DNA from: UBA9619 sp964630665
GTDB taxonomy: Bacteria > Pseudomonadota > Gammaproteobacteria > Arenicellales > UBA868
Length of the DNA: 44,040 nucleotides
Reading direction: 5' to 3'
NCBI GenBank assembly: GCA_964630665.1
Contig: CAZVVN010000024.1
Location: 1-44,040 of the forward strand
A program made the position numbers and the translations under genes. Below, piece after piece: positions 25,708 through 32,843 of this stretch (the first letter of the stretch is position 1; every line of letters starts with the position of its first letter). The notes beneath the pieces were generated by a model that worked only from the letters and a program-made list of their open reading frames with translations, did not search any database and had not been told where the DNA came from.

Positions 25708-26013
25708 TCACGCGGAGCCGGCATTGGCGTCCAGCGGGGTGTGGAAATACTCGCTTTCTTCAGCGAACTGACGGGATTCCCTGATCAGCTCTTGAACCCT
25801 TTTTTCAGCCGTATCAATATCCACGCAGTTTTCGCAGTAAGGCTCGCCACACGGTTGCCGGGTGTACAGCCAGAAATGCACGGCCCCGGCCAGCAGTCCT
25901 GATGCCACTTCCCAGCGATCGGAGTCAATGTCGGCCTCGAGCAGGCGATTACCCAGCTCGATCATCTGCTCGGCAGCATCATCAAATTCTTTGGGGTCTT
26001 GTTCGAGTTCCAT
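25708..26013 (-). CDS. Conserved hypothetical small acidic protein with a Cys-rich motif
   Basis: A 101-residue acidic, helical protein. The centre reads SGLLAGAVHFWLYTRQP followed by CGEPYCENC, a C-x4-C-x2-C arrangement that could hold a metal or iron. ATG at 26013 (MELEQDPKEF) is chosen because GGAG lies six bases upstream; a TTG at 26052 would extend it. It is convergent with acpH, which ends three bases before it. I recognise no functional family. Confidence 0.6.
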   Translation of the reverse strand: MELEQDPKEFDDAAEQMIELGNRLLEADIDSDRWEVASGLLAGAVHFWLYTRQPCGEPYCENCVDIDTAEKRVQELIRESRQFAEESEYFHTPLDANAGSA

Positions 26014-26169
26014 GGGCAACTCCGCAGGCCGTGGCGAGGTCTGATGGGACAAAAGCAGCAGGCTGGACCTGGCCTGGATTGTAAAGGATTCGGAAGAGCG
26101 CTTAAGTTCGGACTCGATCCCCTGTCGCTTCCGGGATCGCTCATTCTGCAGAGACTTTGTACCTGATAG

Positions 26170-28281
26170 TCAGATCAGTTGCTGCTTACCGATGGGCAGA
26201 CGACGGATACGTTTGCCGGTAGCTGCGAAGATCGCATTGGTCAGCGCTGGTGCTGCAGGAGGCACACCAGGCTCGCCCGCGCCACCGCTTTCTTGGTCGC
26301 TCTGCATGACGTGCACTTCGACCAGCGGTGACTCCTTCATTTTCATGATCCGGTAATCATCAAAGTTGCTTTGCACCACGTGCCCGTCTTCGATTGTGAT
26401 CTCTTCGCGCATCGCGATCGACAAACCAAAAACAGTACCGCCTTGCACCTGTGACTTGACAATATCCGGGTTGACAACCCGGCCGCAGTCAACGACACAG
26501 TCCACACGATGGATCTTCAGCCGGCCACGGTCCGTGACCGAAACTTCGGCGACCTGGGCGACGACCGTGTCGAAACACTCAGTTATCGCGATGCCGCGAC
26601 CGTGACCCTCAGGCAGGGCAGCGCCCCAGTTCGATGCCTTGGCGACACTCTCCAGTACTTTTCTGTAGCGGGGATGTTCTGCCAGTAATGCAAGGCGGTA
26701 CTCAAACGGGTCTGCACCGGCCAGGTGGGCCGCTTCGTCGATGGCGCTCTCCACGTAGAAACCATTATGCAGTGCACCCACCGATCGAAGCGATCCGATC
26801 GGCACACCGAATTCGACTCCCGAGTACTCCATGTCGAAATCCGCAACGGCGTAGGGGATCGGCTTGGCCCCCTCATAGGTGGTCGGATCGAAGTCGAACC
26901 ACGCCACCGGTGGAAAGAATGTTGCAGCGACCGATGGGCAGGCCAGCTGGTTCGCCCAGCGTTCCAGCTTGCCATCCGCGCCGACACTGATCTGAAAACG
27001 GCTCATGCTGACCGGGCGATAGAAACCATGCTGGGTATCTTCTTCACGGCTCCAAACCACCTGCACCGGTTTGCTCACGGCCCGTGATATTGTCACTGCC
27101 TGGGTCACATAGTCTGATTCCAGGCGTCGGCCAAACCCACCCCCGCTCAGTGTGGTGTGGATGTTGACCTGGTCGGAGGACAGCCCCGAGGCATCGACTG
27201 CTGCCGATTCGCACCGGTCCTGGTTCTGGGTTGGCACCCAGACGTCGCACGAGTTCTCTGTAACGTGAGCGGTGCAGTTCATGGGTTCGAGCGTGGCGTG
27301 CATCAGAAAAGGGACCTGGTACTCGACATCGATCGTTCCGGCTCCTTCGATCTCAACCTTGCCTATCTCATCGAGTTTCGCCCGCAGCATTGCGCTCACC
27401 TTGGCGCTGTCAAGGTCCTGGGTGACACCACCGGTAAAACTGGGCGCGAGGGCCTCGAGCCCCTTGTGTGCATGCCATGTGCTGTCGGCAACCACCGCGA
27501 CACCGTTGGGAACGGCAACCACGGATTCGACACCTTTGACCGCAAGGGCACTGGTTTCGTCGTAGGACACCACTTCGCCACCGAACACCGGTGATTGACT
27601 GACTGCGGCAAAGCGCATTCCGGGTCGACGGACATCGATACCGAAAATAGCGCTCCCGTTGACCTTTGCCGGTATGTCCAGCCGGGGAACCGACTTGCCA
27701 ACCAGGCGGTACGCTTCTTTTGGTTTTAGCTTTGGGCGCCAAGGCGGACTGAGTCTGGCGGCTGCAGCGGCGAGCTGGCCATAATCAAGCGCGCGGGCGG
27801 TGGCTTCGTGGTGTATCCGCCCCGCACGGGCGCTGCACTCCGAAGCCGGCACCTGCCACTGCTGCGCGGCCGCCTTCACAAGCAGTTCCCGGGTCGCGGC
27901 ACCCACCTCAGACAGTTTCTCCCACCACGCGGTGACACTGCTGCTTCCGCCGGTGACCTGCTGGTACATGACTTTTTTGTTCCCATACGCTGACCCGACT
28001 GGGGCGGTGACAACCTCGATGGTGTCCCAGTCTGCCTCCAGCTGTTCTGCCAACAGCATGGCCTGACCCGTATGGGCGCCCTGTCCCAGCTCGGAGGCCG
28101 GGACAACGAGCGTGATCCGGTTGTCGGAAGTGATCCGCACCCACAGCCCTAGCTGACCGTCCTCACCCTGGGGCGTAGTCAGATTCGGTGCAGAACCGAA
28201 GACGCATCCGACCGCCAGCCCTGAACCCGCCACCGTTGTGACCTTGAGGAAGGTCCGCCGGGTCATCGCCGAGCCGATCAT
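26170..28281 (-). CDS. iorB: IorB-type molybdopterin aldehyde/isoquinoline oxidoreductase, large subunit
   Basis: A 703-residue xanthine-dehydrogenase-family catalytic subunit binding the molybdenum cofactor. The N-terminus has a Tat signal (MTRRTFLKVTTVAGSGLAVGC) with a hydrophobic core and a small-residue cleavage region. Mo-domain blocks include VPASELGQGAHTGQAMLLAEQLEADW, TTLSGGGFGRRLESDYVTQA and the C-terminal GGAGEPGVPPAAPALTNAI, whose Glu at about 670 is the catalytic base. The start ATG at 28281 overlaps the small subunit's TGA; an in-frame ORF runs 393 bases further upstream but only in the shadow of iorA. Electrons usually pass to a cytochrome c; none is encoded here. XdhC and MocA at 12-14 kb would serve it. 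The hydroxylated substrate is unknown. Confidence 0.85.
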   Translation of the reverse strand: MIGSAMTRRTFLKVTTVAGSGLAVGCVFGSAPNLTTPQGEDGQLGLWVRITSDNRITLVVPASELGQGAHTGQAMLLAEQLEADWDTIEVVTAPVGSAYGNKKVMYQQVTGGSSSVTAWWEKLSEVGAATRELLVKAAAQQWQVPASECSARAGRIHHEATARALDYGQLAAAAARLSPPWRPKLKPKEAYRLVGKSVPRLDIPAKVNGSAIFGIDVRRPGMRFAAVSQSPVFGGEVVSYDETSALAVKGVESVVAVPNGVAVVADSTWHAHKGLEALAPSFTGGVTQDLDSAKVSAMLRAKLDEIGKVEIEGAGTIDVEYQVPFLMHATLEPMNCTAHVTENSCDVWVPTQNQDRCESAAVDASGLSSDQVNIHTTLSGGGFGRRLESDYVTQAVTISRAVSKPVQVVWSREEDTQHGFYRPVSMSRFQISVGADGKLERWANQLACPSVAATFFPPVAWFDFDPTTYEGAKPIPYAVADFDMEYSGVEFGVPIGSLRSVGALHNGFYVESAIDEAAHLAGADPFEYRLALLAEHPRYRKVLESVAKASNWGAALPEGHGRGIAITECFDTVVAQVAEVSVTDRGRLKIHRVDCVVDCGRVVNPDIVKSQVQGGTVFGLSIAMREEITIEDGHVVQSNFDDYRIMKMKESPLVEVHVMQSDQESGGAGEPGVPPAAPALTNAIFAATGKRIRRLPIGKQQLI

Positions 28282-28739
28282 TGCCCGGCCTCGGTAAGCT
28301 TTGCGGCCCGCTTGATGGCTTTTCGTATCCGGGGATAGGTTCCGCACCGACACAGGCTGCTCATCGCCCGGTCGATGTCCTTGTCGGTCGGGTCCGTGTT
28401 CTTTCTGAGCAGCGACACCGCTGACAGGATCTGTCCGGACTGGCAGTACCCGCATTGCGGCACCTGCTCGGTGATCCAGGCCTGTTGTACCGGGTGGCTG
28501 TTGTCTGCAGACAGGCCTTCGATAGTCTGTATCTGCTTGCCTGCGACCTCGCCGACAGTAAGGCCGCAAGAGCGAAACGGCGCCCCCCGGATCAGGACCG
28601 TGCAGGCCCCGCACTGCTCGATCCCGCAACCATATTTGGTACCGGTCAGACCCAGCGTGTCGCGGAGTACCCACAGCAGCGGTGTCTCAGGTTCGACATC
28701 GACCTGATGTGTCGTATCGTTAACCGTCAAAGTCAGCAT
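28278..28739 (-). CDS. iorA: IorA-type [2Fe-2S] small subunit of the molybdenum oxidoreductase
   Basis: A 153-residue two-cluster iron-sulfur protein. The plant-type cluster is bound by CGIEQCGACTVL plus the Cys in FRSCGL; the second by CGYCQSGQ and LCRCGTYPRI. TPLLWVLRDTLGLTGTKYGC precedes the first cluster, as in all xanthine-dehydrogenase-family small subunits. ATG at 28739 has CAGGA about eight bases upstream. No signal of its own is seen, so it would be exported bound to the Tat-borne large subunit. First gene of the two-gene operon. Confidence 0.9.
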   Translation of the reverse strand: MLTLTVNDTTHQVDVEPETPLLWVLRDTLGLTGTKYGCGIEQCGACTVLIRGAPFRSCGLTVGEVAGKQIQTIEGLSADNSHPVQQAWITEQVPQCGYCQSGQILSAVSLLRKNTDPTDKDIDRAMSSLCRCGTYPRIRKAIKRAAKLTEAGQ

Positions 28740-29085
28740 TCTGGATTCCTGATATCGGATTTGTCTTCTGGGGAATATCCGAAACCACCCACTCAAAATC
28801 CCCCATCCGCGCCCGGCCACTCGAGGCTGGCGTTGTGTTCAAAACAGCCAGTCTACATGATACTTCTTTCTGTATGGTGATGTCCGACGAGAAGGACACC
28901 TTTTGTCCCGGAACGGTCTCAGATGGGCCCACTACCGTCCCAGGTTTCCCATCTTTGACAGCCCAAAGCCCAAGGACACTCAGTTAAGACTTTGCACATT
29001 GAATCCAACCACTGTGTCGAACACTGGCTCAATCTCTATGGCTCCAAGCCGCACAGTCTGAGATGGCCCACCCATCCACATGCCG
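28740..29085. other. Intergenic region, no gene recognised
   Basis: About 346 bases between the amidohydrolase end and iorA start. It should contain the iorAB promoter on the minus strand, but I see no convincing -35/-10 pair. A short inverted repeat (TGTCC / GGACA) lies near 28880-28900. Confidence 0.4.
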
Positions 29086-30414
29086 TCAGCACGCTGGAAG
29101 CGTGTTCTTTACCAGAACTCCACCCTTCATGATGACCGGCATCGACCTGATGTCCGTTGGTGCCGGTGCCTCCCACCATTGTGGCTGAGCCCCGAGTAGT
29201 GAAAGATCTTCCAACGGATTGCCGTCGACAAGCAGCAGGTCTGCATAGGCGCCCTCCTCGACGACGCCCAGTGGGCCTTTGCTATACGGGTTGCGTGGTC
29301 CGGACAGCGCCAGAATCTCGCCAGATACCGATGTGGCCTGTTTAAGCGCCTCGAATCGACTGCCAAACCACTCCGCACGGAAGTGCATCTCGTAACGTCG
29401 ACATTTATGACTCACCTCAGGCGGGCCCAGTGTATCGGACCCGTAGCCCACCTTGACTCCATAGTCCAAAAGCATGCCGGGCAGATAGGAAAATTTTTCC
29501 TGCAGCATTCGAATTGCGTCGTGCTTGCCAGCATCAAGATTAGGTGAGAAGAAAAGTTCTGGGGACATCCCCCATGCCTGAGGGACAACGTAAATGTCGT
29601 GTTCGGCAACCATTCTGATGGTTTTCTCATCCATAAAGAATGCATGCTCGAGGCATTTAACACCGGCATCCACTGCGCGCTTGATCGCCCGCGGTGTGAA
29701 GATGTGCGATGTGACGTACGTTCCCCAGTCCTCGGTCGCCTCTACCGCGGCGTCCCACTCATCTTCGGTATATTGCGTGGTATCGATCGGGTCGAAGGGC
29801 GACGCACCGCCGCCGCCGCCCATCACCTTGATCAGGTTTGCTCCGCTGCGCAGGTTCTGACGGACAGCAGCCAGCACCTGGTCTCGGCCATCGACAATGT
29901 GGGCCAGTCCCAATTGCTCGAACTGATCCAGAGCTCCGCGGCCATGTAGGTGAAGATTCGGTCGGCACACGCAACCAAAGTCTCCGTGACCCGAGGTCTG
30001 TGAGATAAAAGGGCCGGATGCATAGATCCTCGGTCCTGGCGTCAGTCCCGCATCGACCGCTCGGCGCAAGCCAAATGGAGAGCCGCCCACATCGCGGACA
30101 CTTGTCCACCCGTCCATCAGCATATCGCGGGCGACAACAGTAGAACGTATTGCCAGATCACTGCGGTCAGCGTGGAGCACAATATCCTGGATGTCCCGAT
30201 TGATATCCAGATGCACATGAGCGTCGATCAACCCCGGCATCAGTGTACGGTTACCGGCTTCAACAATGGTCGCACCCTCGGCAATAATCGCGTCGGATGA
30301 CATTTTCTCGATCAGCTCATCGCGTACGAGTACGTTCGAAGATTCGGACAGGCCATTATGGCGGCCGTCAAAGATACGAACATCCCGGAAAAGGATCTGT
30401 CGCGCAGGATTCAT
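29086..30414 (-). CDS. Amidohydrolase family protein (imidazolonepropionase-like branch)
   Basis: A 442-residue metal-dependent hydrolase of the amidohydrolase superfamily. The composite barrel begins with a beta-sandwich (ILFRDVRIFDGRHNG) and then shows LMPGLIDAHVHLDI (HxH), NLIKVMGGGGGASPF with the probable carboxylated Lys, YVTSHIFTPRAIKRAVDAGVKCLEHAFF with two His, and VGYGSDTLGPPE (Asp). The C-terminal GPLGVVEEGAYADLLLVDGNPLEDLSLL closes the sandwich and is typical of Xaa-Pro/imidazolonepropionase-like members. ATG at 30414 is preferred to 30453. Probably cytoplasmic. Divergent from a binding-protein-like gene 252 bases away; substrate unknown. Confidence 0.8.
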   Translation of the reverse strand: MNPARQILFRDVRIFDGRHNGLSESSNVLVRDELIEKMSSDAIIAEGATIVEAGNRTLMPGLIDAHVHLDINRDIQDIVLHADRSDLAIRSTVVARDMLMDGWTSVRDVGGSPFGLRRAVDAGLTPGPRIYASGPFISQTSGHGDFGCVCRPNLHLHGRGALDQFEQLGLAHIVDGRDQVLAAVRQNLRSGANLIKVMGGGGGASPFDPIDTTQYTEDEWDAAVEATEDWGTYVTSHIFTPRAIKRAVDAGVKCLEHAFFMDEKTIRMVAEHDIYVVPQAWGMSPELFFSPNLDAGKHDAIRMLQEKFSYLPGMLLDYGVKVGYGSDTLGPPEVSHKCRRYEMHFRAEWFGSRFEALKQATSVSGEILALSGPRNPYSKGPLGVVEEGAYADLLLVDGNPLEDLSLLGAQPQWWEAPAPTDIRSMPVIMKGGVLVKNTLPAC

Positions 30415-30666
30415 ACTTGGTCTTGGCTCGAGAACATTTCTGTCTAAGTGCAAAGTCTACGGCCCACAAGTTGGCTCGGCAACGAACTCCTGGCCAGCCA
30501 TACCGTGCGCTGGTGTTCTACATCGTCGAAGTGCACGAAATTCGCCGGATCCAGCCAATCAAGTAAATGAAGTCTCACTTAAAGGAACATCAGCAGAAAG
30601 CGTTCCTGCGGGAATAAAATGGCGCTATGTAAGTAGCTGGTGGCTATCGTTCCTGCGGAGACCTCC

Positions 30667-31587
30667 TTGACTGAAACGTCATTCAGCATCGCGGTGCTGA
30701 CCAAGAACAGTACGAACCCGGCCTATATCGGGGCCCGCGTCGGGGTCGATCGGATGATTGAGCATTTTGGCTGCCGGGCGGTTCACTATGTGCCGCGCAG
30801 ACCGGACGATGTCGGGGAGCAGATTACCCTGGTCAGCAAGGCACTCGACAGGATCCCTGACGCCATCATCATGTGCCCCACGCACCCGACCCGCCTCTCC
30901 GGGGCGATTCAGTCCATCGAGGCCAGCGGTACACCGCTTTTCTTTTTTGTGAGTGAGACCGAGTTCTCACCCGCCGTAAGCTGCGTCGGGTCCGACGATG
31001 AGGCGCTCGGCCATGCGATGGCCTGGCGCCTGGCGGTGCATCTGGAAGGCCGCGGTGCTGTGGCGATCGTTGGCGGACATCCCGATGCAGCCACCTCAGC
31101 ACCACGCACCAAAGGTTTTCTCAGGGCTCTTGAAATGTTTCCCGGTATTGAGGTGGTCACCCAATGTCGGGGTGACTATCAGCGAGACACCGCATATACC
31201 GCATTCAGCAAAGCACTCCGGTCAACCAGAGACCTTGACGGCGTGATCGTCGCCAACGATTTCATGGCGCTTGGTGTACTGGACGCGCTGACCCAAACCG
31301 GCCTCCAGGTACCCGTCGTCGGTGCCAACGCCACACCAAATGGAATCGAGTTGATTAAAACTGGCAGGATGATCGCCAGTGCCGCATTCGATGTCATGTC
31401 GATGGGGGCGATCGCGGTCGAGGCTGCAGTCAGAACCCTGCGAGGAGAAAAAGTGCCGGCGCGGATCGAATTGCCGGTAAAACTGGTGGATCAAACCAAT
31501 CTGAGCGACTGGGATTGCGATTATTCCTTTAGAAAGACCGTGCCCTGGGAGACGGCCATAAGCCAGCCACCCGCAGGCTCGATCTGA
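30667..31587 (+). CDS. Leaderless periplasmic-binding-protein-like (type I) sugar-binding-fold protein
   Basis: A 306-residue type I periplasmic-binding-protein fold, closest to the ribose/galactose group: SFSIAVLTKNSTNPAYIGARVGVDRM, AIIMCPTHPTRLSGAIQSIEASGTPLFFFV, GSDDEALGHAMAWRLAVHL, AIVGGHPDAATSAPRTKGFLRAL, LDGVIVANDFMALGVLDAL. Unlike exported receptors it has no signal peptide, and unlike LacI-type regulators it has no HTH domain. The start is TTG at 30667, decided by GGAG at 30657-30660, six bases upstream. A GTG at 30640 adds nine unremarkable residues. No ABC permease or ATPase lies near. It may be a cytoplasmic ligand sensor, or a receptor whose leader was lost. Confidence 0.75.
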   Translation: MTETSFSIAVLTKNSTNPAYIGARVGVDRMIEHFGCRAVHYVPRRPDDVGEQITLVSKALDRIPDAIIMCPTHPTRLSGAIQSIEASGTPLFFFVSETEFSPAVSCVGSDDEALGHAMAWRLAVHLEGRGAVAIVGGHPDAATSAPRTKGFLRALEMFPGIEVVTQCRGDYQRDTAYTAFSKALRSTRDLDGVIVANDFMALGVLDALTQTGLQVPVVGANATPNGIELIKTGRMIASAAFDVMSMGAIAVEAAVRTLRGEKVPARIELPVKLVDQTNLSDWDCDYSFRKTVPWETAISQPPAGSI

Positions 31588-31675
31588 TATAGGATGCCTG
31601 GCATGACCCTTTGCAACGGAGTCATATCCAGAGAGGGCACCTTACAACGACATCTTATGAAATACAGCAAGGGAA

Positions 31676-31695
31676 GCGCCCACCGAAGTGGGCGC
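31676..31695 (-). terminator. UUCG-type hairpin after the small ORF
   Basis: Arms 31676-31683 and 31688-31695 are perfectly complementary (GCGCCCAC and GTGGGCGC). Read on the minus strand the loop is C(UUCG)G, the ultra-stable tetraloop. It lies 49 bases past the stop of the 24-codon ORF and is followed on that strand by a loosely T-rich stretch. It could end that transcript or protect its 3' end. Confidence 0.5.
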
Positions 31696-31743
31696 CGTGA
31701 TTGGTCATCTCAGTGAACACTGTCACTGAACAGGGCATTACCC

Positions 31744-31818
31744 TTAACTCAGGAGATTGCTCACAAGTTCCGAAGAAACACCAAAGCTCACTGAGAATAA
31801 ACGCATATCACTAGACAT
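31744..31818 (-). CDS. 24-residue small ORF with a maximal Shine-Dalgarno
   Basis: ATG at 31816-31818, TAA at 31744-31746, 24 codons. The peptide starts MSSDMRLFSVSF and ends SELVSNLLS. It has eight Ser, one Arg, one Asp, one Glu, and no Cys, Thr, Pro, Tyr or Trp. The ribosome site at 31821-31833 is a full anti-16S match ending two bases before ATG, giving standard spacing from GGAGG. A candidate promoter lies upstream and a UUCG hairpin downstream, so this looks like a complete tiny transcription unit. I recognise no family. It lacks the Glu-x3-Tyr of PqqA and a Cys-rich tail. It may be a secreted or processed peptide, a leader peptide, or the marker of a highly expressed small RNA. Confidence 0.6.
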   Translation of the reverse strand: MSSDMRLFSVSFGVSSELVSNLLS

Positions 31819-31820
31819 GT

Positions 31821-31833
31821 GATCACCTCCTTT
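31821..31833 (-). promoter_or_regulatory. Perfect extended Shine-Dalgarno of the small ORF
   Basis: On the minus strand this reads AAAGGAGGTGATC, complementary to the whole 3' tail of 16S rRNA. Such a complete match is rare for ordinary genes and is typical of very highly translated short ORFs. Confidence 0.75.
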
Positions 31834-31855
31834 AAAGTTGTTCATGGGATGTTAG

Positions 31856-31884
31856 AGTGTAGGTGGAACCTGGCACAGCTGCAA
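31856..31884 (-). promoter_or_regulatory. Candidate promoter of the small ORF
   Basis: Minus strand: TTGCAG (31879-31884), a 17-base spacer, then TACACT (31856-31861). Each hexamer matches the sigma70 consensus only partly (3/6 and 4/6), but spacing is ideal and it lies about 40 bases before the ATG. Confidence 0.3.
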
Positions 31885-31976
31885 TCACAGTGGCAAAATG
31901 CCAGAACCTGCGTTACGGGAAAAGTGACCGATAGAATGCCCAGGCATCTAAGATGCGTAATCTGGAGAGCTGACAA

Positions 31977-32708
31977 ATGATCGAATGCGACGTTGACATC
32001 GAGACTGATGACGGCCTTATGGCTACTTTCATCACCCACCCCCAGGCCAGCGGCCCCTATCCTGTTGTTCTGTTCCTGATGGACGCTCCTGGCAAGCGTG
32101 AGGAACTCCACGATATGGCCCGCCGTATCAGTGCCGCCGGTTACTACGTCATGTTGTCGAACCTCTATTACCGCGATGTCCCATCGTTTACCGTACACCG
32201 TGAAGACCCCGCCAGCTCACAGTTCATGTTCAAGCTGATGTCAAATCTCAGTAATGCGATGGTTGCGCGAGACGCCGCGGCGATGATCAACCACGCCCGG
32301 GCGGATACTGCAGCCGATGCCAGTCGGGTCGGAACCACCGGTTACTGCATGAGCGGGCCGTTCGCACTGTGGATTGCTGCCGAGTTTCCAGAGGTCGTGA
32401 AATCTGCTGCCTCGATCCACGGTGTAAAGCTCGCGGTCGATGCCGACGACTCGCCCCACCGGCGTGTGGGGGATATCTCCGGGGAGGTTCTGGTGATGGC
32501 AGCCGAACATGATGACTTCGTCGATCGGGCGCATTACGACCGCCTGGTCACGGCCTTCGAGGCAGCCGGCACCAGGGTCCACTGTGAATGGGTGAACGAG
32601 GCCCATCATGGATTCGTTTTCCCTCAAAGGGCCAAGTTTCACAAGGCTGCGGCCGAACGCCACTGGGAACTGCTCTACGGGTTGTTCAACCGTACTCTCA
32701 AGAACTGA
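31977..32708 (+). CDS. Dienelactone hydrolase family protein
   Basis: A 243-residue alpha/beta hydrolase of the DLH family. The nucleophile elbow is GTTGYCMSGPFALW with Cys in the Ser/Cys position, the acid is in VLVMAAEHDDFVD, and the His is in WVNEAHHGFVF. YPVVLFLMDAPGKREELHDMARRISAAGYYVMLSNLYYRD is the usual start. GGAG lies ten bases before the ATG. Typical reactions are dienelactone or other small ester/lactone hydrolysis. It is divergent from the 24-codon ORF, with 158 bases between the two starts; substrate not evident. Confidence 0.85.
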   Translation: MIECDVDIETDDGLMATFITHPQASGPYPVVLFLMDAPGKREELHDMARRISAAGYYVMLSNLYYRDVPSFTVHREDPASSQFMFKLMSNLSNAMVARDAAAMINHARADTAADASRVGTTGYCMSGPFALWIAAEFPEVVKSAASIHGVKLAVDADDSPHRRVGDISGEVLVMAAEHDDFVDRAHYDRLVTAFEAAGTRVHCEWVNEAHHGFVFPQRAKFHKAAAERHWELLYGLFNRTLKN

Positions 32709-32843
32709 TAACCAAAGCACTACACTGGCCGCGTTCACTGATGCTTCAGAATGATCAAAGTATCTAACAGCACATCAAGCGGCACTTAAGGGAACAACTC
32801 GTCGCAGACACCTTCGGATTGCGACGGAAAGACGATCAAGGTC

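Noticed and set aside
28282..28674. Long N-terminal extension of the IorB large subunit
   Set aside because: The extension lies fully inside iorA in another frame and is Arg/Pro/Gly-rich without features; the Tat signal begins at 28281.
30667..31587. LacI-family regulator
   Set aside because: The ligand-binding fold is present but no N-terminal helix-turn-helix is encoded at or before the start.
31821..31833. Fragment identical to the 3' tail of 16S rRNA on the plus strand
   Set aside because: Only the anti-SD stretch matches and no further 16S sequence flanks it. On the minus strand it is a perfectly placed Shine-Dalgarno.
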